Shown: positions 8,757 through 16,507 of the stretch, one piece after another
How positions within the stretch are numbered: position 1 is the first letter of the stretch
How the letters are laid out: the number at the start of each line of letters is the position of its first letter
From: JBGMEA01 sp041447245
GTDB lineage: Bacteria; Bacillota; Clostridia; Eubacteriales; Anaerofustaceae
Reading direction: 5' to 3'
Length of the DNA: 23,910 nucleotides
NCBI GenBank assembly: GCA_041447245.1
Contig: JBGMEA010000010.1
Location: forward strand, 1-23,910
Translations under genes and position numbers: made by a program
The notes under the pieces: generated by a model
The model's database searches: none
What the model saw: the letters and a program-made list of their open reading frames with translations, nothing else
What the model was told of the DNA's origin: nothing

Positions 8757-8830
8757 ATTCAATAATTATCACGATATGGAATTTATTTGAAATTTGATAT
8801 TTTTGGATCAAATGATGGTTTGCTAAAGGG

Positions 8831-8863
8831 AAAGGATCGAATATCGGACGGACATCCTTTTCG
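8831..8863. terminator. Weak candidate terminator between convergent transcripts
   Basis: The 162-base gap between the small membrane protein gene (plus) and phoR (minus) contains an AAAGGAT/ATCCTTT inverted repeat (8831-8837 and 8854-8860) with a 16-base loop. Both flanks are weakly T/A-rich. It is the only hairpin I see in the gap and could serve both directions, but the loop is long and the U-tail poor. Nothing else is recognisable there. Confidence 0.3.
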
Positions 8864-8918
8864 GTTCTGATGCTCAGTCAATATGCAATCATCCAAACAC
8901 AAGCGATATTCATTTTGT

Positions 8919-10643
8919 TTAAACTGCTGCAGAGAATGTGAGCGTGAATGCAGTTCCTTTTCCGAAATCCGATTTGACAGAAATTTCTCCGTTGTACTTT
9001 AATACAATATGTTTTACGATTGCAAGCCCCAATCCGGTTCCTTTTGTTTTATTGTTTCGGCTTTTGTCGGCGCGATAAAAACGCTCAAAAATCCGATCCA
9101 AATCCGTTTTTTGAATACCGATCCCATCGTCTTGAATAATGATTTGCAGTTTGTGCCCGTCCTGCTTTGTTGTTATCCATAGATGCCCTTCCTGCTTACC
9201 GTATTTCAGGGCATTCTCGGCCAAATTCATGATTAAAGAAGAAAAATCGGAAGACTCCATCAACAGTGTGGAAACATTCGGATCCAGATTCAGATGAATT
9301 TGGATGTTTTTTTCGTTCATTCGAATTGATGGGAAATCCATTAATTCGCGGATTTCTTTATTGACATGGATGAGTTCGGAAGATGGACTTTTTCCGCTTT
9401 CTTCCAAAGAAGAAATTTTTAAAATATCTTCAAGAAGTGCCGAAAGCTTTTCCGATTCTTTATGGATGACAGTTGCATATTCTTTCATTTCATCTATCGT
9501 CTGATCGTGATGTGCCGACATTAGTTCTGCAAATCCCATGATGGATGTAATGGGGGTGCGCAGTTCGTGAGAAGCATATGAAAAAAATTCTTTGCGTATT
9601 TTTTCATTGTTTTTGCTTTGCGTGATGTCGGTCAGTATAATGAAAATGTTTTTTTCATATTGAATCGAATTGTTTGGCATAACCGAGACATGAAACGTAC
9701 GTTGCTCCGTTTCATTGACAAGTTCGAATTTGCTGGTCTCGTATTCTTGTGCTTTTTCCACTGCTTTGATCAGATTGGTATTTCGTGTTATTTCAAAAAG
9801 CGTTGCCGGTTTTTTATCTTCTAATACACCAAAGATGAGTTCTGCAGCCTTATTGCAATGAACCACATGAAAGTTTTCATCGAGCAGGATGACGCCCTGG
9901 CTGATATTATTGAGAATGTAGTCCAGTTTATCTTTTTCCTGCTTAATTTCGTGCATGGAAAGGCTGATTCTTTCAGATAGCTGGTTGGCACTTTTGACTA
10001 ATGGATTCAATTCATCAAAATCCGAATAAGGTAGTTTAACGGTATAATCCTCTTCCCCGATTCGAACTAATTTTTCTGCGATATCCGTTAAAGGACGAAG
10101 TGCGCTTCTGCTCATGGACTTTGATATAAAAACGGAGGTAAGCATTGCTACTGCGCCGGACAGAATCAAATAAGGGAGAAAATGTAAAAAATCAGTCCAG
10201 AGATTACTGATCGGGATCATCGCGCGGATGATTGTTCCGTTTGATGTTCTCAATGCGTAATAAAGCTCGTTTTCTCTTAGGGTGGCGGAATAACGCACAG
10301 AACTGCCTTCTCCGAATAAAATGGCTTCCGACACTTCATTTCGGTCCGCATGATTTTCAAGCGAAGAAGCGTCAACTTCCGTATCAGCCAAAACAGTGCC
10401 ATTTGAATCGATCAATGTAATACGAAGCGGATCCCCGTAGATGTTTTGTATTTTGTTTGCTGTATTTTGATAATCGGTAGTGTCCAGAGTAATTTCACTG
10501 GTTACGGTTTTGAGAAAAACAGATAATTTCTCGGACTGGCTTTGTTTATCGTATGCGTATAAAATAAAAGAAGAGCATATTGCAAAAACCAATATGCTGA
10601 TCAGAGAGATGAGGATTGTTCTTGCGAAGAAGCGTTTTCTCAT
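8919..10643 (-). CDS. phoR: Phosphate-regulon sensor histidine kinase (PhoR type)
   Basis: This 574-residue membrane histidine kinase is the sensor partner of the adjacent response regulator. In order it has TM1 (about 9-31), an extracytoplasmic domain of about 120 residues, TM2 (about 153-175), a HAMP linker (176-230), a PAS domain (about 236-345, beginning LDYILNNISQGVILLDE), the HisKA box FFSYASHELRTPITSIMGF with His359 as phosphoacceptor, and a HATPase_c domain. The last has the N box NLAENALKYGKQEG, G1 DDGIGI, F box IFERFYRAD and G2 KGTGLGLAIVKHI. A GAGGA ribosome site precedes the ATG. It is the last gene of the pst-pho operon, 16 bases after the regulator. The HAMP-PAS layout matches Gram-positive PhoR/WalK-like kinases, and the operon context decides for PhoR. 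Confidence 0.93.
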   Translation of the reverse strand: MRKRFFARTILISLISILVFAICSSFILYAYDKQSQSEKLSVFLKTVTSEITLDTTDYQNTANKIQNIYGDPLRITLIDSNGTVLADTEVDASSLENHADRNEVSEAILFGEGSSVRYSATLRENELYYALRTSNGTIIRAMIPISNLWTDFLHFLPYLILSGAVAMLTSVFISKSMSRSALRPLTDIAEKLVRIGEEDYTVKLPYSDFDELNPLVKSANQLSERISLSMHEIKQEKDKLDYILNNISQGVILLDENFHVVHCNKAAELIFGVLEDKKPATLFEITRNTNLIKAVEKAQEYETSKFELVNETEQRTFHVSVMPNNSIQYEKNIFIILTDITQSKNNEKIRKEFFSYASHELRTPITSIMGFAELMSAHHDQTIDEMKEYATVIHKESEKLSALLEDILKISSLEESGKSPSSELIHVNKEIRELMDFPSIRMNEKNIQIHLNLDPNVSTLLMESSDFSSLIMNLAENALKYGKQEGHLWITTKQDGHKLQIIIQDDGIGIQKTDLDRIFERFYRADKSRNNKTKGTGLGLAIVKHIVLKYNGEISVKSDFGKGTAFTLTFSAAV

Positions 10644-10659
10644 AAAATTTCCTCAATCC

Positions 10660-11346
10660 TTAAACAACAGTATATCCGGCTCCTCTGATGGTTTTGATGT
10701 AGCTGGGATTTTCAGCGTCATCGTGCAGTTTGGAGCGAAGTGTTTTGATGTGCATATCCAGGGTGCGTGTTTCTCCTTCAAAATTGATACCCCATATCTT
10801 ATCAAGTAATTCATTGCGCATGACAACCCGTCCCTTATTTTCTATCAGCATAACCAATAAACGGTACTCTTTCATCGTTAGATCGACAGGCATTCCGCTC
10901 TTTTTTACTTCAAACATATCCTGGTATATGGTAATATCTTTATAGACTAAAATATGCTCTTTATTTTGAGGCTGTGTTCTGGCCAGTATTTTTTTCGTGC
11001 GGCTGAGCAATTCCAGCACACTGAACGGTTTCGTCAAGTAATCTTCCGCTCCGCTTTCCAAACCGGATACTTTGTCTGTTTCATCAGATTTTGCCGTTAG
11101 GAACACGACGGGAATTTTCTTGTATTCATCATGAGTCTTGAGTTTTTTCAAGATTTCAAAACCATCGTCTCCGGGAAGCATGACATCCAGAAATATTAAA
11201 TTTGGAATGTTGTTTTCGCACTCCTTCAGCATATCTGCGCCATTATCAAAAACAAGGATATCATAATCGAGGGTTTTTAGTGTGAGACTGAGCAGCGTTT
11301 GAATGCTTTCGTCATCTTCGACAACATAAATATATCCGTTCATCAT
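10660..11346 (-). CDS. phoP: Phosphate-regulon response regulator (PhoP/PhoB, OmpR family)
   Basis: This is a two-domain DNA-binding response regulator of about 228 residues. The receiver domain has the acidic pair in VVEDDES, the phosphoacceptor Asp54 in IFLDVMLPGDDG, Thr84 in FLTAKSDE and Lys106 in YLTKPFS. The C-terminal winged helix shows LTMKEYRLLVMLIENKG, RTLDMHIKTLRSKL and the terminal IRGAGYTVV, the usual OmpR/PhoB ending. I start it at the ATG at 11346, which overlaps the phoU stop in ATGA and has AAAGGAA just upstream. A second ATG directly after it (11343) is equally possible. An in-frame extension to 11406 lies inside phoU and does not look like protein. It should bind the TTTACA repeats upstream of pstS. 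Confidence 0.94.
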   Translation of the reverse strand: MMNGYIYVVEDDESIQTLLSLTLKTLDYDILVFDNGADMLKECENNIPNLIFLDVMLPGDDGFEILKKLKTHDEYKKIPVVFLTAKSDETDKVSGLESGAEDYLTKPFSVLELLSRTKKILARTQPQNKEHILVYKDITIYQDMFEVKKSGMPVDLTMKEYRLLVMLIENKGRVVMRNELLDKIWGINFEGETRTLDMHIKTLRSKLHDDAENPSYIKTIRGAGYTVV

Positions 11347-12017
11347 ATCGTTCCTTTGAAATCGTCCGTATTTGTATGTTCGCCGGTAATCAGGTAAATG
11401 ACCCATTCACAGATATTGACGGCATGATCGGCTATTCGTTCCAGATATTTACAGATCATCATGGCATCCAATACATCGTCTGCGTTTGCGCCTTTCTTGA
11501 TTGTTTCCGTTAAATCGGATTTTACAATAATGAACAGTTCATCCACCGCATCATCTTTTTGGATTGTTTCACGGGCAATCCTTTCGTCTTTTCTGATAAA
11601 AGCAGTGATGCTGTCTTTTACCATACCGATAGCTTTTTCGGCCATATCGGCAAGATCTTCGGAATAGGAAGAAATCTCCTTGATATTCGACAGTTTGACA
11701 ATCTCCGAAATATCTTTGGCATGGTCACCGATTCGTTCCATGTCTGTGATCATTTTCAGCGCCGCCGAAATCAATCTCAAATCCGAAGCCACCGGCTGTT
11801 GTCTGAGCAGAAGCGTCAGACATCTGTTTTCGATTGATTTTTCCATCGCGTTGATTTCTTTATCATTTACGATGATTTCATCTGCCAGTACTTCATCATG
11901 CGTTCTGATGACAACGATAGATTTTTGAATGGATTCTTCGATCAATGAAGCCATCTTGACAAGATCATTATACAGCAAAGTCAGTTCTTTATCAAAATTT
12001 GTTCGAATCGTATTCAT
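11343..12017 (-). CDS. phoU: Phosphate transport system regulator PhoU
   Basis: PhoU is a soluble three-helix-bundle protein that links the Pst transporter to PhoR signalling and damps phosphate uptake when phosphate is plentiful. The 224-residue length is typical, and the two tandem PhoU repeats are visible: the first around residues 15-100 with NRCLTLLLRQQPVASDLR and DMERIGDHAKDISE, the second around 115-205 with CKYLERIADHAVNICEW. The paired E/D-RIGDHA motifs are the family's metal-binding signature. A clear AAAGGAG ribosome site precedes the ATG. It lies 40 bases after pstB and its stop overlaps the regulator start by 4 bases, so the two are translationally coupled. Confidence 0.96.
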   Translation of the reverse strand: MNTIRTNFDKELTLLYNDLVKMASLIEESIQKSIVVIRTHDEVLADEIIVNDKEINAMEKSIENRCLTLLLRQQPVASDLRLISAALKMITDMERIGDHAKDISEIVKLSNIKEISSYSEDLADMAEKAIGMVKDSITAFIRKDERIARETIQKDDAVDELFIIVKSDLTETIKKGANADDVLDAMMICKYLERIADHAVNICEWVIYLITGEHTNTDDFKGTI

Positions 12018-12057
12018 AATTTACTCCTTTATTTCATTGATTTGTTATTTATAAATA

Positions 12058-12813
12058 TCAACCGAATCGGCCGGTAATATAATCTTCGGTTTTCTTTTTG
12101 GACGGTGCATAAAAAATCTTTTGTGTTTCGTCATATTCGACCAATTCACCAAGAAGGAAAAAAGCTGTTCTGTCGGAAATTCGCGCAGCTTGCTGCATAT
12201 TGTGCGTGACGATAACAACGGTATATTTTTCTTTCAGTGTCATCATTAATTCTTCGATTGAAAGCGTAGAGATCGGGTCCAATGCAGAGGTTGGTTCGTC
12301 CATCAGAATGATCTCAGGCTGGACGGCGATTGCTCTTGCAATGCAAAGACGTTGCTGTTGTCCTCCGGAGAGTCCCAATGCTGATTTTTTTAATCGGTCT
12401 TTGACTTCTTCCCATAAAGCGGCTCCGCGTAGGCTTTCTTCCACGAGATCATCCAATGTTGCTTTGTTTTTGATCCCGTGAATTTTGGGACCATAAGTGA
12501 TATTGTCGTAAATTGACATCGGGAACGGATTCGGTTTTTGGAATACCATGCCGATTTTTTTCCTCAGTACGGTCACGTCAACATCTTTTGCGTAAATATT
12601 TTCATCATCAATCAATACTTCTCCGGTGATGCGAACATTTTCCACAAGATCGTTCATGCGGTTTAAAGTTTTGAGAAATGTTGATTTTCCGCATCCGGAT
12701 GGCCCGATCAATGCGACAATTTGGTTTTTTCCGACTTCCATGTTGATGTCTTTCAGCGCATGGTTCTCTGCATAATAGAGATTTAGATTGCGTGTAATGA
12801 TTTGTTCTTCCAT
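12058..12813 (-). CDS. pstB: Phosphate ABC transporter ATP-binding protein
   Basis: This is the cytosolic ATPase of the high-affinity PstSCAB phosphate importer. The 251-residue protein has Walker A GPSGCGKST (37-45), the Q-loop Gln92 in VFQKPNPFPMS (a PstB hallmark), the ABC signature LSGGQQQRLCIARA starting at 148, Walker B IILMDEPTSALDP with catalytic Glu173, and the switch His204 in VTHNMQQA. All catalytic residues are present. AAAGGA precedes the ATG, and the gap from pstA is 10 bases. Confidence 0.97.
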   Translation of the reverse strand: MEEQIITRNLNLYYAENHALKDINMEVGKNQIVALIGPSGCGKSTFLKTLNRMNDLVENVRITGEVLIDDENIYAKDVDVTVLRKKIGMVFQKPNPFPMSIYDNITYGPKIHGIKNKATLDDLVEESLRGAALWEEVKDRLKKSALGLSGGQQQRLCIARAIAVQPEIILMDEPTSALDPISTLSIEELMMTLKEKYTVVIVTHNMQQAARISDRTAFFLLGELVEYDETQKIFYAPSKKKTEDYITGRFG

Positions 12814-12823
12814 ACTACATCCT

Positions 12824-13657
12824 TTATTTTTTTAATCTGTTGCTTATTTTTTTTGTTGAATAATTGACTATTAAAATGATTACAATCAACACTGCAGCGA
12901 TTGCGAAACAAACATCCAGATCTTTTCCGAGAGCGAGGTACTGATACAATTGAACGGTAAGTGTTGCACCGCTTTTAAAAATATGTGTGAATGCATTTGC
13001 CGGCAGGGAATAGCCGATTCCTGCAGTGAAGATTAATGCAGCAGATTCACCTACAATTCTTCCGATGCTCAGAATAATCGCAGTCACAATTCCCGGCATT
13101 GCACAGGGAACAAGGATTGTTTTTATCATATAAGACTTCGGGGCACCGAGTGCCAGTGCGCCTTCACGATAATGATCCGGAACGGTTTTCAGCGATTCTT
13201 GAGTGGTTCTGATCATTATCGGTAAAGTAATGATCGCAAGTGTAAGAGCGCCTGATAGGATAGACATCTGCAGCTTCAGAAATGTGACAAAGAACATGAA
13301 TCCGAATAACCCGTAAATAATGGAAGGAATACCTGCGAGGGTTTCAATCGTAAACTCAATTGCATGAACAAACCTGCTTGTATTTTTGGCATATTCGTTC
13401 AGATAAATTGCAGCGCCGATTCCGATCGGGGTCGCAATCAGAAGCGTGATAATGATAATATAAATTGTATTGATAATCATTGGAAGAATCCCTTCCGTCC
13501 CTCTCAGTACACTGGGTGCGCTTGTAAGCAATTGCAGACTGATATAAGGAAGTCCTCGAACGAATATGTATACGATCATGGATAGGCATAGCAAAAAAAC
13601 GAAAAGCCCACATGCCCAAATCAATATTTTCAAAAAGATTTCGTTTATTTTTTTCAT
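12824..13657 (-). CDS. pstA: Phosphate ABC transporter permease PstA
   Basis: This is one of the two membrane subunits that form the phosphate channel of PstSCAB. The 277-residue protein has about six membrane segments, beginning with an N-terminal helix at about 10-33. The binding-protein-dependent permease loop that contacts PstB is visible as YREGALALGAPKSYMIKTIL. Family phrases include PSVLRGTEGILPMIINT, IGIGAAIYLNEYAK and ETLAGIPSIIYGLFGF. Its AGGTGAT ribosome site overlaps the pstC stop, with 8 bases between the two genes, so it is coupled to pstC. Confidence 0.96.
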   Translation of the reverse strand: MKKINEIFLKILIWACGLFVFLLCLSMIVYIFVRGLPYISLQLLTSAPSVLRGTEGILPMIINTIYIIIITLLIATPIGIGAAIYLNEYAKNTSRFVHAIEFTIETLAGIPSIIYGLFGFMFFVTFLKLQMSILSGALTLAIITLPIMIRTTQESLKTVPDHYREGALALGAPKSYMIKTILVPCAMPGIVTAIILSIGRIVGESAALIFTAGIGYSLPANAFTHIFKSGATLTVQLYQYLALGKDLDVCFAIAAVLIVIILIVNYSTKKISNRLKK

Positions 13658-13665
13658 ATCATCAC

Positions 13666-14550
13666 CTAATTGTATTTCTTGTCATAATTTTTGATGATCT
13701 TATTTAACAGTAGATTCAGCAGCATGATAAAGATAAAAAGCACCAGCCCGATACCGAAGAGCACTTGTTTGTGAAATGCGTCCGCATAGGACATTTCGGA
13801 AACGATTCCGGAGGTCATTAAACGGACAGAACCGAAGAGTTTTGGCATATTTGCTACGTTCCCTGAAACAAGAATGACTGCCATCGTTTCGCCGATGGCA
13901 CGTCCGATTCCGAGCAGAATCCCGGAAAATATTCCGGAACGTGCAGCGGGAATCATGATGCTGAAGATGGTTTGGATTTTTGTCGCTCCCAATGCAAGGG
14001 ATGCTTCTTCCAGTGTTTCCGGGACGCTTTCAATACTTGTCTTTGCGATAGATATAATAGTCGGAAGAATCATAATCGCTAAAACGAGAATTGCAGTGAA
14101 TAAGGTTCCGCCATAGGAAATATCAAACACGCTCGCAATAAACGGAACAAGTATGATCAATCCCAGAAAACCGTAAATAACGGAAGGGATGCCTGCAAGC
14201 AGGTCAATAAATGGGGTGAAAATCTGCGATAGCTTTTTGGGTGCCACTTTGCTTAAAAAAATGGCTGTCATCAGCCCGATCGGCACGCCCAAAAGGATGG
14301 CTCCTGCTGTAGCGCAAATGGAAGACAAAATCATAGGTAAAATTCCGTACGATGGGGTAGATGCGGTCGGAGCCCATACAGTTCCGCTGATGAAATTCCA
14401 AATGCCGACTTTCAAAATAGCCGGCAGACCCTGCGATATCATAAAAACAGTAATAAGCGCGAGCATCACCAATGCAAAAATCGCGCATAAGAGATAAACA
14501 GCTTTAATCAATTGATTGTTGCTGATATGTTTTGATTTATTTTTATTCAT
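13666..14550 (-). CDS. pstC: Phosphate ABC transporter permease PstC
   Basis: This is the partner membrane subunit of PstA. The protein is 294 residues with an N-terminal membrane helix at about 15-40 and about six helices in all. Diagnostic stretches are GILPMILSSICATAGA, PIGLMTAIFLSK, DLLAGIPSVIYGFLGL and the PstB-contacting loop LEEASLALGATKIQTI, followed by AIGETMAVILVSGN. It follows pstS after 72 bases that contain a stable hairpin, and it precedes pstA by 8 bases. Confidence 0.96.
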   Translation of the reverse strand: MNKNKSKHISNNQLIKAVYLLCAIFALVMLALITVFMISQGLPAILKVGIWNFISGTVWAPTASTPSYGILPMILSSICATAGAILLGVPIGLMTAIFLSKVAPKKLSQIFTPFIDLLAGIPSVIYGFLGLIILVPFIASVFDISYGGTLFTAILVLAIMILPTIISIAKTSIESVPETLEEASLALGATKIQTIFSIMIPAARSGIFSGILLGIGRAIGETMAVILVSGNVANMPKLFGSVRLMTSGIVSEMSYADAFHKQVLFGIGLVLFIFIMLLNLLLNKIIKNYDKKYN

Positions 14551-14580
14551 TTCATTATTATCCTATTCTCCGGCAAGCAG

Positions 14581-14611
14581 GAAAAGACAGACATTCAATG
14601 CCTGCCTTTTC
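14581..14611 (-). promoter_or_regulatory. Intercistronic hairpin between pstS and pstC
   Basis: Read on the minus strand, a 14-bp stem (GAAAAGGCAGGCAT against ATGTCTGTCTTTTC, two G-T wobbles) closes a TGA loop 12 bases after the pstS stop. No U-tract follows it, so full termination is unlikely. By analogy with other pst operons, where the binding protein is made in excess, I infer that it stabilises the pstS end of a processed mRNA or attenuates pstC. Confidence 0.7.
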
Positions 14612-14622
14612 GCCCTGATTGT

Positions 14623-15432
14623 TTATTTAGCTACAGGCACAAAATGCATTTGTTCCACAATCTTTTGACCTTCATCACTGAGTACATAGTCGATAAATGC
14701 TTTGGCAGCTTCATTTTCATTGCTGGTAAGCATAATCATGTGGAAGTTTCTCTGAATGGTATAGGTTCCATTCTGTACTGTTTCCATAGAAGGAATCACG
14801 CCATCTACCGTAAGCGCTTTTACCGAAGAATCGACGTATCCGAGGGAAATATATCCGATTGCCGCTTCGGTAGAGGCCACGGTGGATTTTACCGATCCGG
14901 TTTCCGTGAGTTCTGCGTCATATTTGCATTTGTCAGCAATTTTGAGGATTGATTCGAATCCGTCTCGTGTACCGCTTCCGGCTTCTCTTCCGACCACAAC
15001 AATATCTTCGTCTGCTCCGCCGACTTGATTCCAATTCGTAATTTCTCCGGTGTAGATTGCTATGATTTGTTCGGAAGTGAGAGCGGAGACTGTATTGGAA
15101 GAATTCACAACGATTGCAATTCCATCAATTGCAACGACTGTATCGACGATTGTATCACTTTTTTCGGAATCTTTCAGATCTCGGCTCATATTGCCGATAT
15201 CTACGCTTCCTCCGGTACATTGGGTGTATCCTGCTCCGGATCCTCCTGCCTGTACATCTACGGTACAACCGGAGTTATTTTCGGTAAATGCCTCACCGAA
15301 TGCTTTGGCAAGCTCTTCCATTGATGTGGAGCCTGCCAAAGTGACAGCCCCCGTTACTTTAGAGTTCGAACATCCTGCCACAAGGGAAACCATTAACAGA
15401 ATGGACAAGCCCGCTGCAAAAAATTTTTTCAT
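14623..15432 (-). CDS. pstS: Phosphate-binding lipoprotein PstS
   Basis: This is the extracytoplasmic phosphate receptor of PstSCAB. The 269-residue precursor has a lipoprotein signal peptide with lipobox LVAGC (Cys21 would be lipidated), as expected for a Gram-positive binding protein. Phosphate-binding motifs are GSTSMEELAKAF near residue 34, GSGAGYTQCTGGSVDIGNMS in the 60s-80s and GREAGSGTRDGFE in the middle. The protein ends FVPVAK. A strong AAGGAGA ribosome site at 15439-15445 fixes the start. It is the first gene of the operon, 77 bases downstream of a Pho box, so it should be induced under phosphate limitation. Confidence 0.97.
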   Translation of the reverse strand: MKKFFAAGLSILLMVSLVAGCSNSKVTGAVTLAGSTSMEELAKAFGEAFTENNSGCTVDVQAGGSGAGYTQCTGGSVDIGNMSRDLKDSEKSDTIVDTVVAIDGIAIVVNSSNTVSALTSEQIIAIYTGEITNWNQVGGADEDIVVVGREAGSGTRDGFESILKIADKCKYDAELTETGSVKSTVASTEAAIGYISLGYVDSSVKALTVDGVIPSMETVQNGTYTIQRNFHMIMLTSNENEAAKAFIDYVLSDEGQKIVEQMHFVPVAK

Positions 15433-15508
15433 CAGTTTTCTCCTTCATTTGATTGCTGATTAATGACATAAGCATAAAAGAATTTTCAATTTGAAGACAG
15501 CACAAGAG

Positions 15509-15536
15509 AGTAAATCATATGTAAAATAAATGTAAA
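15509..15536 (-). promoter_or_regulatory. Pho box: three TTTACA-type repeats at exact 11-bp spacing
   Basis: On the minus strand the sequence reads TTTACA (15531-15536), TTTACA (15520-15525) and TTTACT (15509-15514), with starts exactly 11 bp apart, upstream of pstS. This matches the direct-repeat TT(A/T)ACA geometry known for PhoP in Gram-positive bacteria. A possible -10 (TATGCT, 15471-15476) lies nearer to pstS, but I see no good -35, as expected for an activator-dependent promoter. The regulator gene in the same operon is the obvious ligand. Confidence 0.85.
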
Positions 15537-16263
15537 TTAATATTTGGTTCATGTCGATTTTTCCTTTGTTTATTGATTTTATGTAGTTAATACAGACAAA
15601 TATTGTGTAAAATAATGATGCTGAATCAATGTTTGCATTAATAGGGATTACATTGAAAAAGCGGGCGCGGGTCACTGAAGAATGGTAGAACATACAAACA
15701 TGAAAAAAGAATAGCAGGTATAGAGCAGAATTCGGGAATTGTATTGTTTCGAGGATTAATTTCGGAATGGATGTTGAATTATAAGGGTTATTTATGATCG
15801 ATAAATCAAAGTATATCCGTTTTGAACTGCTACAGACCTACGAAAAGGGAGTGGATTGGTTTGAAATTTGGAGAGATCAAGAACTTACATGAAGTGGGCT
15901 TGTTGAGAAAATCGAGAAAATTATTATACCGTTTGCCGAGGAGGGTAATTGAGATTTTTCAAGAATAAATAATTTGCATTTTGAGTGCAAGCAGCCGCTG
16001 AAATATGTTTTTTTATTGATATGATAACGTATCGAATCAAGAAATTTTTTTTATATTGATGAAGGTTTAAATATCGATAGTATGACAATGTTTTCATAAT
16101 ATTTTTTGCTGAATTAAGAATGTGTTTGAATCGGGATGCATAAGATCATCAATCATAAAGAATCAGAGTCTATTATGAAACATATTGGATAAGTTTTTCG
16201 GTATTTACAGAATATGTGGCTCGATCAAATTACAGTGCGAAGTGTCGTGGCATTAAAAAAACA
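15537..16263. other. Gene-poor AT-rich region with a short, possibly decayed ORF
   Basis: No convincing gene is present. The one candidate is a 32-codon plus-strand ORF at 15794-15892 (begins MIDKSKYIRFELLQTYEKG) with an SD-like AAGGG 6 bases upstream. Near its end a second frame opens at a TTG (15861) and continues 35 codons to 15968 (contains LLRKSRKLLYRLPRRVIEIF). The two together read like one protein of about 55 residues broken by a frameshift, but I recognise no family. A small GC-rich patch at 15659-15675 stands out from its surroundings. The rest (15969-16263) is AT-rich with no clear structure. Confidence 0.25.
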
Positions 16264-16289
16264 ATAAAAAAACAGCTTATTAAGCCGTT
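16264..16289 (-). terminator. Terminator of the tRNA-Gly pair
   Basis: On the minus strand, 6 bases after the CCA of the second tRNA, an 8-bp stem (AACGGCTT, loop AAT, AAGCTGTT, one G-T) is followed by TTTTT. Its position and U-tail fit termination of the two-tRNA transcript. Confidence 0.75.
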
Positions 16290-16295
16290 CATGAA

Positions 16296-16369
16296 TGGAG
16301 CGGGTGAAGGGAATCGAACCCTCGTAGCCGGCTTGGGAAGCCGATGCTCTGCCATTGAGCTACACCCGC
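16296..16369 (-). tRNA. tRNA-Gly (anticodon CCC)
   Basis: A full cloverleaf can be drawn on the minus strand: acceptor GCGGGTG/CACCCGC, D arm GCTC/GAGC, anticodon stem TCGGC/GCCGG with loop TTCCCAA giving anticodon CCC, and T arm AGGG-TTCGATT-CCCT. The discriminator is T, and CCA is encoded in the DNA. The glycine acceptor and anticodon agree. It lies 8 bases downstream of the other tRNA-Gly and is cotranscribed with it. Confidence 0.95.
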
Positions 16370-16377
16370 AAAAAAAA

Positions 16378-16452
16378 TGGAGCGAAAGACGGGAATCGAA
16401 CCCGCGACCCTCGCCTTGGCAAGGCGATGCTCTACCGCTGAGCCACTTTCGC
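16378..16452 (-). tRNA. tRNA-Gly (anticodon GCC)
   Basis: On the minus strand, acceptor GCGAAAG pairs with CTTTCGC, the anticodon stem TCGCC/GGCGA encloses loop TTGCCAA (anticodon GCC), and the T arm is CGGG-TTCGAAT-CCCG. The discriminator is T, followed by encoded CCA. It is the first of the two tRNA-Gly genes in transcription order. Confidence 0.96.
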
Positions 16453-16478
16453 AAAAAAACAGAAAATCTGCGTGTTTT

Positions 16479-16507
16479 ATTTTACTATATATTTATATTT
16501 TTTTCAA
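16479..16507 (-). promoter_or_regulatory. Promoter of the tRNA-Gly pair
   Basis: On the minus strand, TTGAAA (-35, 16502-16507) and TAAAAT (-10, 16479-16484) are separated by exactly 17 bp of AT-rich sequence, 26 bases before the first tRNA. This is a strong housekeeping-type promoter for the tRNA transcript. Confidence 0.8.

Noticed and set aside
15509..15536. A CRISPR-like or other repeat array
   Set aside because: There are only three 6-base repeats in 11-bp phase upstream of pstS, which fits a transcription factor site and nothing larger.
15460..15693. A 77-codon minus-strand ORF upstream of pstS
   Set aside because: It covers the Pho box and the pstS promoter region, has no SD, and its composition is that of AT-rich non-coding DNA.
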